A stretch of 41,342 nucleotides of DNA from Alphaproteobacteria bacterium. GTDB lineage: Bacteria; Pseudomonadota; Alphaproteobacteria; Rs-D84. Numbering within the stretch: position 1 is the stretch's first letter; every line of letters starts with the position of its first letter. This document shows positions 17,234-24,787 of the stretch, in pieces. The notes beneath the pieces were generated by a model, which had not been told where the DNA came from, made no database searches, and saw nothing but the letters and a program-made list of their open reading frames with translations. The position numbers and the translations under genes are program-made. The stretch is taken from contig JAFZXK010000002.1 in assembly GCA_017616785.1 (NCBI GenBank), positions 1 through 41,342 on the forward strand. Direction: 5' to 3'.

Positions 17234-17941
17234 TTATCGCCCTAAGTTCTTTCGTGCCAAATTTCTTCCGGCGCGCAAACGTGCCAAATCTAAAGAAATT
17301 TCTTTCAAATGACGTTTGTTAACTTTCATTTTATACGCGGCACTTTTATTTGAACCCTTGACTTCAGTTTTACCAGTAGGAACATACTCAACAGATTTTA
17401 TAACCTCCTCTCCATGGCTGACCCCCATATTGTATTCTGCTTCATACTTTGGACCAACTACCAGTGCTTCTTGACCATCGATATATTTTATACCAGTTTC
17501 AAATGACACATTTGGTGAAAGGTTATTTATACACCACGCATCCCTATAAATTTCATTCGCATACTTGGTTGAATCCTTTACCAAATCTTGAATATAACTA
17601 TCCCAAAAACTTGAGTCAAAATTATAATTCTCTGCCGCTTCTCGTACACTGCGTTTACTCGTATTTTGTACAACATAGTCACGCGTATCTTTAATTATAT
17701 AATCTGCAAAATCGTGTGCACGTTGCGCCTGTCTTGCTTTTTCGACCTGTTCTAATTTTTTTTGTGTTTCTTCTTGTTCCTTGGCTTCTTTATCTGCTTT
17801 CAACAACCAAACAAATGCCCCACTAAATGCAACAACAAGGAAAAACCATGTAAGAAAATTATTTCTGGCATCTTTACTATTCTTCATATCCCAAACAAAC
17901 GAACGCCACTTATAATTCATTTTTTCTTTAAAACTCGCCAT
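17234..17941 (-). CDS. Single-pass membrane protein of unknown function
   Basis: The 235-aa protein has a basic N-terminal cytoplasmic part and one membrane segment (about residues 31-50, LTWFFLVVAFSGAFVWLL). A charged coiled coil (KADKEAKEQEETQKKLEQVEKARQ) follows, then a soluble domain with WDSYIQDLVKDS and YIDGQEALVVGPKYEAEY, and a basic C-terminal tail. I recognise no family. The ATG at 17941 has AAGGAG 7 nt upstream and a promoter at 17972-18000; the upstream extension of the frame reads through that promoter and is rejected. It stands between two terminators, so it is monocistronic. Confidence 0.8.
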   Translation of the reverse strand: MASFKEKMNYKWRSFVWDMKNSKDARNNFLTWFFLVVAFSGAFVWLLKADKEAKEQEETQKKLEQVEKARQAQRAHDFADYIIKDTRDYVVQNTSKRSVREAAENYNFDSSFWDSYIQDLVKDSTKYANEIYRDAWCINNLSPNVSFETGIKYIDGQEALVVGPKYEAEYNMGVSHGEEVIKSVEYVPTGKTEVKGSNKSAAYKMKVNKRHLKEISLDLARLRAGRNLARKNLGR

Positions 17942-17971
17942 AACATACTCCTTTTTTCTTATGACGGAAAC

Positions 17972-18000
17972 AACATAATACAAAAATATAAAAATGTCAA
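17972..18000 (-). promoter_or_regulatory. Promoter of the single-pass membrane protein gene
   Basis: TTGACA (18000-17995), 17 nt, TATGTT (17977-17972) on the minus strand, about 30 nt before the ATG at 17941. Confidence 0.55.
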
Positions 18001-18012
18001 GTGTTTGTTTGT

Positions 18013-18044
18013 AAAAAAACACCCTGCGCTTAAACACAGGGTGT
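18013..18044 (-). terminator. Terminator of the rpsF-rpsR-rplI operon
   Basis: On the minus strand ACACCCTG (18044-18037) pairs with CAGGGTGT (18026-18019), followed by a run of T; it lies 20 nt after the rplI stop. Confidence 0.85.
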
Positions 18045-18064
18045 GAACATAACCAAAATCGGAA

Positions 18065-18673
18065 TTATTTTTCCTCTGCGGATTCCGGTGCTTCGGATTC
18101 TGCGGTTGTTTCTTTAACTTCCGCTTCGTCCTTGGCTTCGTCTTTCTTTTCTTCGGTGGTTTCTTCTTCAACCTTTTTCGTTCCAAAGGTCAAAACCTTT
18201 CCGGCGACCAACGCTTCGATTTCATCGTTTGTACGTGCGACATAGACCTTAATCGGTACAATCACATCCGGATGCAATGCGATTTTCGTATCAAACGCAC
18301 CAACCGATTTAATCGGCGAACCCAACATAACCTGGGCCGAAGAAATATCGACATTTGCAACTTCCTTCAATGTCCGCGCAATATCACGACTTGACACCGA
18401 ACCATACAATTGACCAGTATCGCCCGCCTGGCGTATCATATACATCTTGGCGTTCTTGACCGCATCAACCTTTGCTTCGGCGGCTTTCCGTGCATTTTCA
18501 TGGCGCGCTTGCAATTCCGCCTTTTGCGCTTCAAACAATGCGACATTTTCGCGCGACCAACGCAACGCCTTGTTATTCGGCAACAAATAGTTACGCGCGT
18601 AACCGGTTTTAACCTCAACCGTGTCGCCAATTGTCCCAAGACCCGTAATTTTTTCTGTTAAAATAATTTTCAT
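18065..18673 (-). CDS. rplI: Large ribosomal subunit protein bL9
   Basis: The 202-aa protein has the L9 N-domain (MKIILTEKITGLGTIGDTVEVKTGYARNYLLP), the long connecting helix rich in Ala/Lys/Glu, and the C-domain (LYGSVSSRDIA, KVYVARTNDEIEA). It is about 50 residues longer than E. coli L9 because of a strongly acidic C-terminal tail of Glu, Lys, Thr and Ala from about residue 168. Such acidic extensions occur in alphaproteobacterial L9. It is the last gene of rpsF-rpsR-rplI and is followed by a terminator. Confidence 0.97.
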   Translation of the reverse strand: MKIILTEKITGLGTIGDTVEVKTGYARNYLLPNNKALRWSRENVALFEAQKAELQARHENARKAAEAKVDAVKNAKMYMIRQAGDTGQLYGSVSSRDIARTLKEVANVDISSAQVMLGSPIKSVGAFDTKIALHPDVIVPIKVYVARTNDEIEALVAGKVLTFGTKKVEEETTEEKKDEAKDEAEVKETTAESEAPESAEEK

Positions 18674-18716
18674 TTTATCTGTCCTTTATTTGAAAGTTAG
18701 GGTTACACCCAAATAT

Positions 18717-18944
18717 TTACCCGATGTTATTGCGCACAAACGGCAACAGTCCCAAATGACGCGCACGTTTAATCGCACGCGCAAGCATACGCTGGTCCTT
18801 TTGCGAAACGCCACTAATACGACTTGGCACAATTTTGCCACGTTCGGTGATATAGTGACCTAACATCTTAACATCTTTGTAATCAATAACCTTGCCCTTT
18901 AAAGGGTTGGCTTTTTTACGATAGATTGCTGCACGAACTGCCAT
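18717..18944 (-). CDS. rpsR: Small ribosomal subunit protein bS18
   Basis: The 75-aa basic protein has the S18 core: [58 protein letters not shown]. It binds S6 on the 30S platform. The start overlaps the rpsF stop by one base (TAATG), which fits coupled synthesis of the S6-S18 pair. Confidence 0.98.
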   Translation of the reverse strand: MAVRAAIYRKKANPLKGKVIDYKDVKMLGHYITERGKIVPSRISGVSQKDQRMLARAIKRARHLGLLPFVRNNIG

Positions 18945-19282
18945 TATTCTGCCTCCTCGGTATTCTTTTTCATCATAACTGACGGGCCATCCGCCAATTT
19001 TTCCACACGCACATTAAGGAAACGGATAACATCTTCGTCGATACGACTGCGCCGTTCAAGTTCGGCAATCGATTTACCCGGCATTTCCACGTTCATCAAA
19101 ACATAGTGCGCCTTGCGGTTTTTACGAATAACATAGGCCAAATTTTTCAATCCCCAAAATTCGGTAGATTTCACTTCGCCGCCCAGTTCTTTGATAATAC
19201 CTGCAAATTTATCCGCTTTTTCTTTGACCTGCGGTTCGGTCAAATCCTGGCGAAAAACCAGGACACTTTCATAGTAAGCCAT
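18944..19282 (-). CDS. rpsF: Small ribosomal subunit protein bS6
   Basis: The 112-aa protein shows the S6 pattern: [52 protein letters not shown], and [17 protein letters not shown]. It is the first gene of the rpsF-rpsR-rplI operon, with AAAGGAAA just upstream. No long acidic tail is present. Confidence 0.98.
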   Translation of the reverse strand: MAYYESVLVFRQDLTEPQVKEKADKFAGIIKELGGEVKSTEFWGLKNLAYVIRKNRKAHYVLMNVEMPGKSIAELERRSRIDEDVIRFLNVRVEKLADGPSVMMKKNTEEAE

Positions 19283-19400
19283 TTTATTTCCTTTGGTTTA
19301 TGTCAGCCGTCACCACCATTGGCAACAGCAGGAACAAGCGCAATTATTACAATTTTTTCCAAAAAATCAAGCAGAAAGATAAAAATCAACAATAAACCCG

Positions 19401-19430
19401 TTGACAGGTGTCAAAAAAATTTACTAACAT
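19401..19430 (+). promoter_or_regulatory. Promoter of the MotA/MotB-like pair
   Basis: TTGACA (19401-19406), 18 nt, TAACAT (19425-19430), then the ATG at 19452. Confidence 0.55.
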
Positions 19431-19451
19431 AACCTTGTAACGGGGGAAAAT

Positions 19452-20228
19452 ATGAACAGTTTTCACAGAAATCTTAACCGGATGGCGATTTTTACGGCGT
19501 TTATACTGTGCCTGTGTATCGTCTTTTATCGGCTCTTTTTCACGATTGCGATTGCGAACATATATCTTAACGGCATAATTATCGGCACAACGCTTTTCGG
19601 CATAATCATCTGTTTTATCAAGATTTTTGCCCTTGTCCCGGAACACAAATGGCTGCGCGAATATACGCGCGGTGTCCGAAATCCAAAGTTACCGCCGCGG
19701 CTTTTGCGTTCGGTCGCGATGCTGTTACAATATCGCAAGAACAAATTGACGGCGGACGGCCTGCGCGGCGTTATGGAAATAATTCAGATTAAAATGGACG
19801 ACGACCGCGAATCGGTCAACTATACCGTGAACGCATTGGTGTTTTTGGGGTTGCTTGGCACATTTTGGGGGTTGATATTGACGGTCGGTGGCTTTGCGGA
19901 ATTGATAAGCAATTTGAATTTCAATGACGAAGCGGTCTTGGAAACCATGCAAACCGGCCTTTCACATCCGTTGGGTGGCATGGCAACCGCGTTCACCAGT
20001 TCACTGCTTGGCCTGGGCGGAAGTTTAGTCGTCGGATTTTTGGCATTGCAATTACAGTTGGCACAGAACGCGATTTTCCACACACTCGAAGAATTCCTTT
20101 CGGCACGGACGAACATATTCCGCACGAATTTAACGGAATCCGCCCTGCCCCAAATCAGTTCTGTGCTTAGTCATATCAACAGCGCCGTTGGCGACATCAA
20201 CAATAAAATCGAACCAACCAGAATATAA
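19452..20228 (+). CDS. MotA/TolQ/ExbB-like proton-channel protein
   Basis: The 258-aa protein has two N-terminal hydrophobic segments (about 12-32 and 38-58), a cytoplasmic stretch with YRKNKLTADGLRGVMEIIQIKMDDDRESVNYTVN, and two further membrane segments (ALVFLGLLGTFWGLILTVGG and the PLGGMATAFTSSLLGLGGSLVVGFLAL region). The GLLGTFWGL and TAFTSSLLG motifs are those of the MotA/TolQ/ExbB family, which forms the pentameric part of a proton-driven stator. The next gene encodes the matching MotB/OmpA partner, so this is a complete two-component stator. A flagellar role is unlikely from this context because no flagellar genes are present; an envelope or ZorA-like role is possible. Confidence 0.88.
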   Translation: MNSFHRNLNRMAIFTAFILCLCIVFYRLFFTIAIANIYLNGIIIGTTLFGIIICFIKIFALVPEHKWLREYTRGVRNPKLPPRLLRSVAMLLQYRKNKLTADGLRGVMEIIQIKMDDDRESVNYTVNALVFLGLLGTFWGLILTVGGFAELISNLNFNDEAVLETMQTGLSHPLGGMATAFTSSLLGLGGSLVVGFLALQLQLAQNAIFHTLEEFLSARTNIFRTNLTESALPQISSVLSHINSAVGDINNKIEPTRI

Positions 20229-20254
20229 CGCGCCATCGCGAGGGAGAAATTAAA

Positions 20255-21451
20255 ATGTTCAGATTGAATTTTCGCAACAAACCAAACACATGGCCGGCGT
20301 TCGTAGATTTATTTTCGAACCTGGTTATCATATTGATATTCTTGCTGATTATCTTTGTGTTTCTTTGGACCACGACCAGTGTATTTAACAAAAAGGCCGG
20401 CGTTCGCACCATTGCGGATCTGAAACAAATGAACGCAGAGCAAACGGCACAAATCAAGCAAATGAACGCCGACAACGAAGAAGCAATGCGCTTGCTGATT
20501 CAGGCGCGTGCGGAATTGCTTTCTAACCAGGACGAAATCGATAGCCAAAATTTATCGATGATTGACATCATCAACGCATACGAAAACGAAGTGTCCAAGG
20601 TCAAGGCCAGTGATGATGCCGCCCGACGCGAGGTTTCTGCGCTGCGCGAACAATTGGAACAAACAATCGCGGTCAAAGAGCAACTTGCGGAACTTGAACA
20701 ACAACGGCGCGAATTGCAAGAACAAATGCAGAAACAGGTTGATGTCCAACAAGAATTGATCGCGCTTCAGGAATCTGAAATGACGGCCCAGCAAAATCAA
20801 ATCGCCACGCAACTGGAAAAAATGACCGCCCAAGAAACCGAAATGGCGAAATATACCGCGGAATTGCAACGGCTGAACGCGGCACTTGGGGTGGCGGACC
20901 AAGAACTCCTTGCGCAACAGGTTAAATATATCGAAATGTCGAACAATTTGAACAAGGCACTTGCCGACAAAGTTGCGGAATTGCAAGATATGCGCGAATA
21001 TCAATCTGAATTTTATCGCGCGGTCAAAATTGCACTTGGCGACACGGAATCGGTTGAGGCCGACGGCGACCGCTTTATCGTCCAAAGCGACATATTGTTC
21101 CCAACAGGTTCATATAAATTGTCCGCCGCGGGTAAAAAACAACTGCACGCCATAGCGGACGTTATCAAAGAAATGGAAACGAAAATTCCATCGGACATAG
21201 ATTGGATAATCCGCGTTGACGGTCACACAGATAACAAACCTGTCGTTGCCGGCAATCGCGCATATTCAAATAACATGCAACTTTCATTACTGCGTGCGAC
21301 GGCGGTTGTGAATGAACTGGTTCATGACGGCGTGTTGAAAAAGCGGCTTGTTCCATCGGGCTTTGGCGACATGTATCCGTTCGCCCCGAACACAGACGCA
21401 ACCAATATGCAAAAGAACCGCCGCATAGAATTAAAACTTACGAATAAATAA
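20255..21451 (+). CDS. MotB-like OmpA-domain stator partner
   Basis: The 398-aa protein has a short cytoplasmic tail and one membrane helix (about 15-40, AFVDLFSNLVIILIFLLIIFVFLW) with Asp18 at the position of the ion-binding Asp of MotB. A long periplasmic coiled coil follows (about 55-270, Gln/Glu/Leu-rich). It ends in an OmpA-type peptidoglycan-binding domain (IRVDGHTDNKPV, LSLLRATAVVNEL, NRRIELKL). GGGAG precedes the ATG, 26 nt after the MotA-like gene. The very long coiled coil separates channel from peptidoglycan more than in MotB and is closer to ZorB-like architecture. No ZorC, ZorD or ZorE gene follows, so a defence role is not supported here. Confidence 0.88.
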   Translation: MFRLNFRNKPNTWPAFVDLFSNLVIILIFLLIIFVFLWTTTSVFNKKAGVRTIADLKQMNAEQTAQIKQMNADNEEAMRLLIQARAELLSNQDEIDSQNLSMIDIINAYENEVSKVKASDDAARREVSALREQLEQTIAVKEQLAELEQQRRELQEQMQKQVDVQQELIALQESEMTAQQNQIATQLEKMTAQETEMAKYTAELQRLNAALGVADQELLAQQVKYIEMSNNLNKALADKVAELQDMREYQSEFYRAVKIALGDTESVEADGDRFIVQSDILFPTGSYKLSAAGKKQLHAIADVIKEMETKIPSDIDWIIRVDGHTDNKPVVAGNRAYSNNMQLSLLRATAVVNELVHDGVLKKRLVPSGFGDMYPFAPNTDATNMQKNRRIELKLTNK

Positions 21452-21577
21452 CCCCCTTTTCCCCGGAAAGGGGTCCGGCGGAACCGCCGGGGGGTATGGG
21501 TCCATTGGCGCATTCGCGCCACCACTACCCCACCGCGTCCCGCGGTCCCCCCCTTCGCTAGCGAAGGGGAACTAACA
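21452..21577. repeat. Dispersed multi-hairpin repeat, copy A
   Basis: A run of hairpins follows the OmpA-domain stop: CCCCTTT/AAAGGGG, CCGGCGG/CCGCCGG, TGGCGC/GCGCCA, CCGCG/CGCGG and the perfect palindrome CCCCTTCGCTAGCGAAGGGG. The same order, about 80% identical by eye, recurs at 24662-24787. The first two hairpins are also related to the shorter units at 24384, 24458, 32890 and 32963. The first hairpin may serve as terminator of the stator operon. Confidence 0.7.
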
Positions 21578-21578
21578 C

Positions 21579-21607
21579 TTGCACTAACCACTATTTTATG
21601 ATAAAAT
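21579..21607 (+). promoter_or_regulatory. Promoter of the 21626-24373 operon
   Basis: TTGCAC (21579-21584), 17 nt, TAAAAT (21602-21607) with TG at 21599-21600. The ATG is at 21626 behind GAGAGAG. Confidence 0.6.
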
Positions 21608-21625
21608 TTATCGGTATAGAGAGAG

Positions 21626-23629
21626 ATGAAATTCTATTCAGGTCTTTTGTGCGGTGCGCTTTTTGCGGCGATTGCTTCGCCGGCTACGTCTAATGTTGCG
21701 ACGACGGCGGGTTCGAACCTGACCGCGTATAACGGCACAGGCGCCATCAACAACAACCAATGGAACAGTTTAATGAACGGCCGCGCCGGCATGGCGCAAA
21801 ATACCGCCGAAGCAAACTTTGGCAACTGTAACGCGATTGTGTTGCGGTGCGCATCGCCAAAGTGCGCATCGGGCGGTTGTGTTGATATGAATGTCGCGTC
21901 CGCAATCGTCACGGGCTGCGTCAATTCGAATGCAACATGCAAGCAATACGGCGACGACCTTGTCCAATACATAACGGCCCAGGTTGTTGCACAATCGACG
22001 GCAAAGGTCCAAGAACAACAAAACGCACTCGCCATTGCCCAGGCCCAGGCGGAGGCCAGCGCCGCCGCATCGGCCGCGGCCGCCGAACAAAACAATGCGC
22101 AAATGGCGGCAATGCAATCGCAAATGGCGGCGATGCAACAACAAATGGCGGATTCCATGGCCGCAATGCAGGAACAAATGGCGGCGTCAGCGGAATCACA
22201 AAATGCACAAATTCAAAGCGCACTGCAAAACCAAAACTCATACGCCGCCGCACCAACCAACACCGGCGATACTGGCGCGGTGATTTCGGGGCTCGAGGGA
22301 CTCAGTGTTGCTGAACAACTTGCAATAAAGAACAATATCAATCCGGACATCCTTGTCCGCGAACAAATGGGCGGTCAAATCGAAACCGCAATTGAAGACG
22401 CCACATTGAAAATGAAGGAATTAAAACAGCAACTGGACGCAATCATAGAATACGCGGGCTGTGATTCCGGCGTAACCAGTTGCCGTGGTCCCAAACGCGT
22501 CAAAAAATTCAAAGACATGGCGAACGAATTCTTTGACCCATACGAAGAAGTTTTGGACAACATGTACGACGCACTGGTTTTGGCTATGACACTTGGCATA
22601 GATGTCAGCGACACCATAATGTTGCTAAGTGATTCCTGCAATATATGGGGAAAATATTTGTGCGACACGTGCAGTCCTTCTCAACAAACTAATATAGATA
22701 ATGGACAAGGCATTTGCGCATGCAACACAAACAACAACGGGACATGGTCCAACTGCTATTACCGTATTCGTACAGAAAATGGCAAGGTTGCCAAAGACCA
22801 ACCGCATTGCCGTCTTGTTGGAACCATCGGTAACAAAGAAGATGTTTGGCACGAATGGATTGATGCGAATTCCGGCATAACCGGCACGACCCAGGTTGCC
22901 TGTGCATCGGATGCAATTGATAATATATCGATATTCCGCGGCCGCCGCAGCAGAAAAACATCAATTGATATCGACACCCTGCGTGATTTTATAAACCAAG
23001 ATTCATCGGGTACATGCCGTACACCAAAAAATGGGGACGATAATTTTGATGTCCGCGAAGATTGCGGTGCAAAATTCTGTAATGTTGACCCAAAGACCGA
23101 TTTGAAACGGTATAAGCAATTGGAACAGGCGTATAAAACAAGAAAACTGCCCGCCCAAACTTTGACCGGTGCCCCAGAAAGCAGATTGTGTTTCAAAGAT
23201 GAAAGAGATATCGATAACTACGAATACGGCGGTTCAGCTAATAATGAAACTCAACTTGATCCTGTAACCCAACAGGCAGTAACATCATGCATTAGTATAT
23301 TAAATGAAACCGATTGCAGGAAACAAACGGGTTGTACATGGGTGGATAACTATGGTCTAATTTCAGGTATGGTGACGAAAGGAACATGCATGTATACAGG
23401 AATATCTAAAAAAGCGATACCAACAGATTGCGAGTGGATGACAGATGAAGAATGCAAGAATTCTACAAAGTGTGTTTTAATCAATGGTCTTTGTACCGAT
23501 AAAACAAATTACACAGATAATGACCCGACAAAATGCATGGGATATGACCAAAAATCAGAATGCGACAAACACTCATCTGTTTGCAAGTGGTCCACAACCG
23601 CTGGTGTCGGGTATTGTGAAGCTAAATAA
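21626..23629 (+). CDS. Secreted coiled-coil and Cys-rich protein of unknown function
   Basis: The 667-aa product has a signal peptide (MKFYSGLLCGALFAAIASPATS) and a short Cys-containing block (NCNAIVLRCASPKCASGGC). A long Ala/Gln-rich coiled coil (about 115-200) contains repeated QMAAMQ-type units. A middle helical domain (LKQQLDAIIEYAGC through LALTLGIDVSDTI-like) and a Cys-rich C-terminal half end with several short C-x4-8-C repeats (CISILNETDCRKQTGCTW, CEWMTDEECKNSTKC, CMGYDQKSECDKHSSVC). These C-terminal units look like small disulfide-bonded modules. The next gene begins 12 nt after the stop and encodes another exported protein, so the two may work together. Not recognised as a known family. 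Confidence 0.85.
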   Translation: MKFYSGLLCGALFAAIASPATSNVATTAGSNLTAYNGTGAINNNQWNSLMNGRAGMAQNTAEANFGNCNAIVLRCASPKCASGGCVDMNVASAIVTGCVNSNATCKQYGDDLVQYITAQVVAQSTAKVQEQQNALAIAQAQAEASAAASAAAAEQNNAQMAAMQSQMAAMQQQMADSMAAMQEQMAASAESQNAQIQSALQNQNSYAAAPTNTGDTGAVISGLEGLSVAEQLAIKNNINPDILVREQMGGQIETAIEDATLKMKELKQQLDAIIEYAGCDSGVTSCRGPKRVKKFKDMANEFFDPYEEVLDNMYDALVLAMTLGIDVSDTIMLLSDSCNIWGKYLCDTCSPSQQTNIDNGQGICACNTNNNGTWSNCYYRIRTENGKVAKDQPHCRLVGTIGNKEDVWHEWIDANSGITGTTQVACASDAIDNISIFRGRRSRKTSIDIDTLRDFINQDSSGTCRTPKNGDDNFDVREDCGAKFCNVDPKTDLKRYKQLEQAYKTRKLPAQTLTGAPESRLCFKDERDIDNYEYGGSANNETQLDPVTQQAVTSCISILNETDCRKQTGCTWVDNYGLISGMVTKGTCMYTGISKKAIPTDCEWMTDEECKNSTKCVLINGLCTDKTNYTDNDPTKCMGYDQKSECDKHSSVCKWSTTAGVGYCEAK

Positions 23630-23641
23630 GGACAAAACAAG

Positions 23642-24373
23642 TTGAAATTTTGGAAAATGAAAATTTTTAATGTTATATGCTCTGCAATTCTTTGCACGTT
23701 GCCGGCCACCACATACGCCACCGAAGAATGCCCGTACTTTTCGCCCGCGCTGGCCCTGTGCAGTGTGCATGCGTATAATGTTGGTGATGCCCAAAATCCA
23801 ACCGACACCGCCCGCGCCAGTGAAATCGAAGAAGTTATCGGCATGAAAACAACCGTCATGGTGCAACAGTTAAAACAACAATACGACGAACTGAACGCCG
23901 TTATCAAACGTTTCAAAACCCAACTGAACAAGGCGGTTTTAACCAGCAAAATAGAGGTCCTTACCGGCACCACATCATCATCCACAAATTCATCATCGGG
24001 CGGTTATAATTCGAATAATACTGGACTAGCAAACGCAGAAGATTGTGGAATAATATCAGACCAAGCAGATGTTTATAACTGCCTTACCCGAAACATTGCA
24101 AAAATAAATCAAGCGGCAGAAAAGGATACCACGAACGCAAGAAAACAATTAATAAATGACTTACGAACAGCAAGTGATTTTGGGGTTTGCGACACAATAA
24201 ACGCTAACGGCACCGCAACTCACCAGGATTGCGACACGATTAATAACTGCACAAACATTACAACCACAAACGGCAAAGGTATACTAAATTGCACACGAAC
24301 TTTTAATGCGAAAGTAATTTCTGCTAAAAACAATTTTGAAAACAGCCGCAATCAATCCCGCCGTGGTTGGTAA
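23642..24373 (+). CDS. Secreted protein with coiled coil, partner of upstream gene
   Basis: The 243-aa protein has a signal peptide (about residues 6-26, ICSAILCTLPATTYA), a short ECPYFSPALALC block, a helical segment (VMVQQLKQQYDELNAVIKRFKTQLNKAVL), a Ser/Asn-rich linker and a Cys-containing C-terminal domain. The reported start is TTG at 23642 with AAGGA 9 nt upstream; an ATG at 23657 begins at the signal peptide but has only a GGAAA too close to it. The overall plan resembles small exported adaptors, but no family can be named. Confidence 0.75.
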   Translation: MKFWKMKIFNVICSAILCTLPATTYATEECPYFSPALALCSVHAYNVGDAQNPTDTARASEIEEVIGMKTTVMVQQLKQQYDELNAVIKRFKTQLNKAVLTSKIEVLTGTTSSSTNSSSGGYNSNNTGLANAEDCGIISDQADVYNCLTRNIAKINQAAEKDTTNARKQLINDLRTASDFGVCDTINANGTATHQDCDTINNCTNITTTNGKGILNCTRTFNAKVISAKNNFENSRNQSRRGW

Positions 24374-24383
24374 TTCCAGAGAA

Positions 24384-24510
24384 TCAGGTTCTCCTCCCCC
24401 GGAGGAGTACGGTGTGGAACACCGGGAGGTGGGGGTTATAAAAACAATACGCATTTTACCCCCACCCCGGCGGGTTCCACCCGCCACCCCTCCATCGGAG
24501 GGGAACTATT
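24384..24510. repeat. Inverted pair of two-hairpin repeat units
   Basis: A forward unit (CTCCTCCCCCGGAGGAG-TACGG...CCGGGAGGTGG, 24388-24434) is followed by a reverse unit (ACCCCGGCGGG...CCACCCCTCCATCGGAGGGGA, 24464-24506). Each has a hairpin of CTCC/GGAG type and a second GGCGGG/CCCGCC-type hairpin. The reverse unit shares more than 25 identical positions with 32890-32934. They lie between convergent genes. Confidence 0.65.
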
Positions 24511-24530
24511 CCAGAGAAACGTCATACCGC

Positions 24531-24632
24531 TTTTTTCTGCCGTCATACCGGCGAAAGCCGGTATCCCCCTGCACTTCGTCGAAACCCAACAAGATACCGC
24601 GTTTCCGCGGTATGACGGGCGCAAATGCGCCC
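24531..24632. repeat. GTCATACCG composite palindrome
   Basis: GTCATACCG occurs at 24531 and 24542; the latter begins CGGCGAAAGCCGGTATC. The element closes with GATACCGCG/CGCGGTATGAC (24595-24616) and GGGCGC/GCGCCC (24617-24632). The GTCAT...ATGAC borders match 9912-10025. Confidence 0.55.
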
Positions 24633-24661
24633 GCTATTGATCCATAATTCTAGAGAATCAA

Positions 24662-24787
24662 AATCCCCTTTCCCACGGAAAGGGGTACGGCGGAACCGCC
24701 GGGGGGTATGGATCCATTGGCGCTTCGCGCCACCACTACCCCGTCGCCATTCGGCGCCACCCCTTCGCCAGCGAAGGGGAATTAACA
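24662..24787. repeat. Dispersed multi-hairpin repeat, copy B
   Basis: Same hairpin order as 21452-21577: CCCCTTT/AAAGGGG, GGCGGAACCGCC, GGCGC/GCGCC and CCCCTTCGC/GCGAAGGGG. It directly follows the pgk stop (on the opposite strand). Together with 24384-24632 it fills the 408-nt gap between convergent genes; nothing else was seen there. Confidence 0.7.

Noticed and set aside
20552..21085. Minus-strand frame of 177 codons
   Set aside because: Antisense shadow of the coiled coil in the OmpA-domain protein.
19452..21451. Zorya defence system
   Set aside because: Only the ZorA/B-like membrane pair could be argued; no ZorC, ZorD or ZorE follows, only unrelated secreted proteins.
21452..24787. CRISPR array
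   Set aside because: The hairpin repeats are few, irregularly spaced, in both orientations and not separated by uniform spacers; no cas gene is present.
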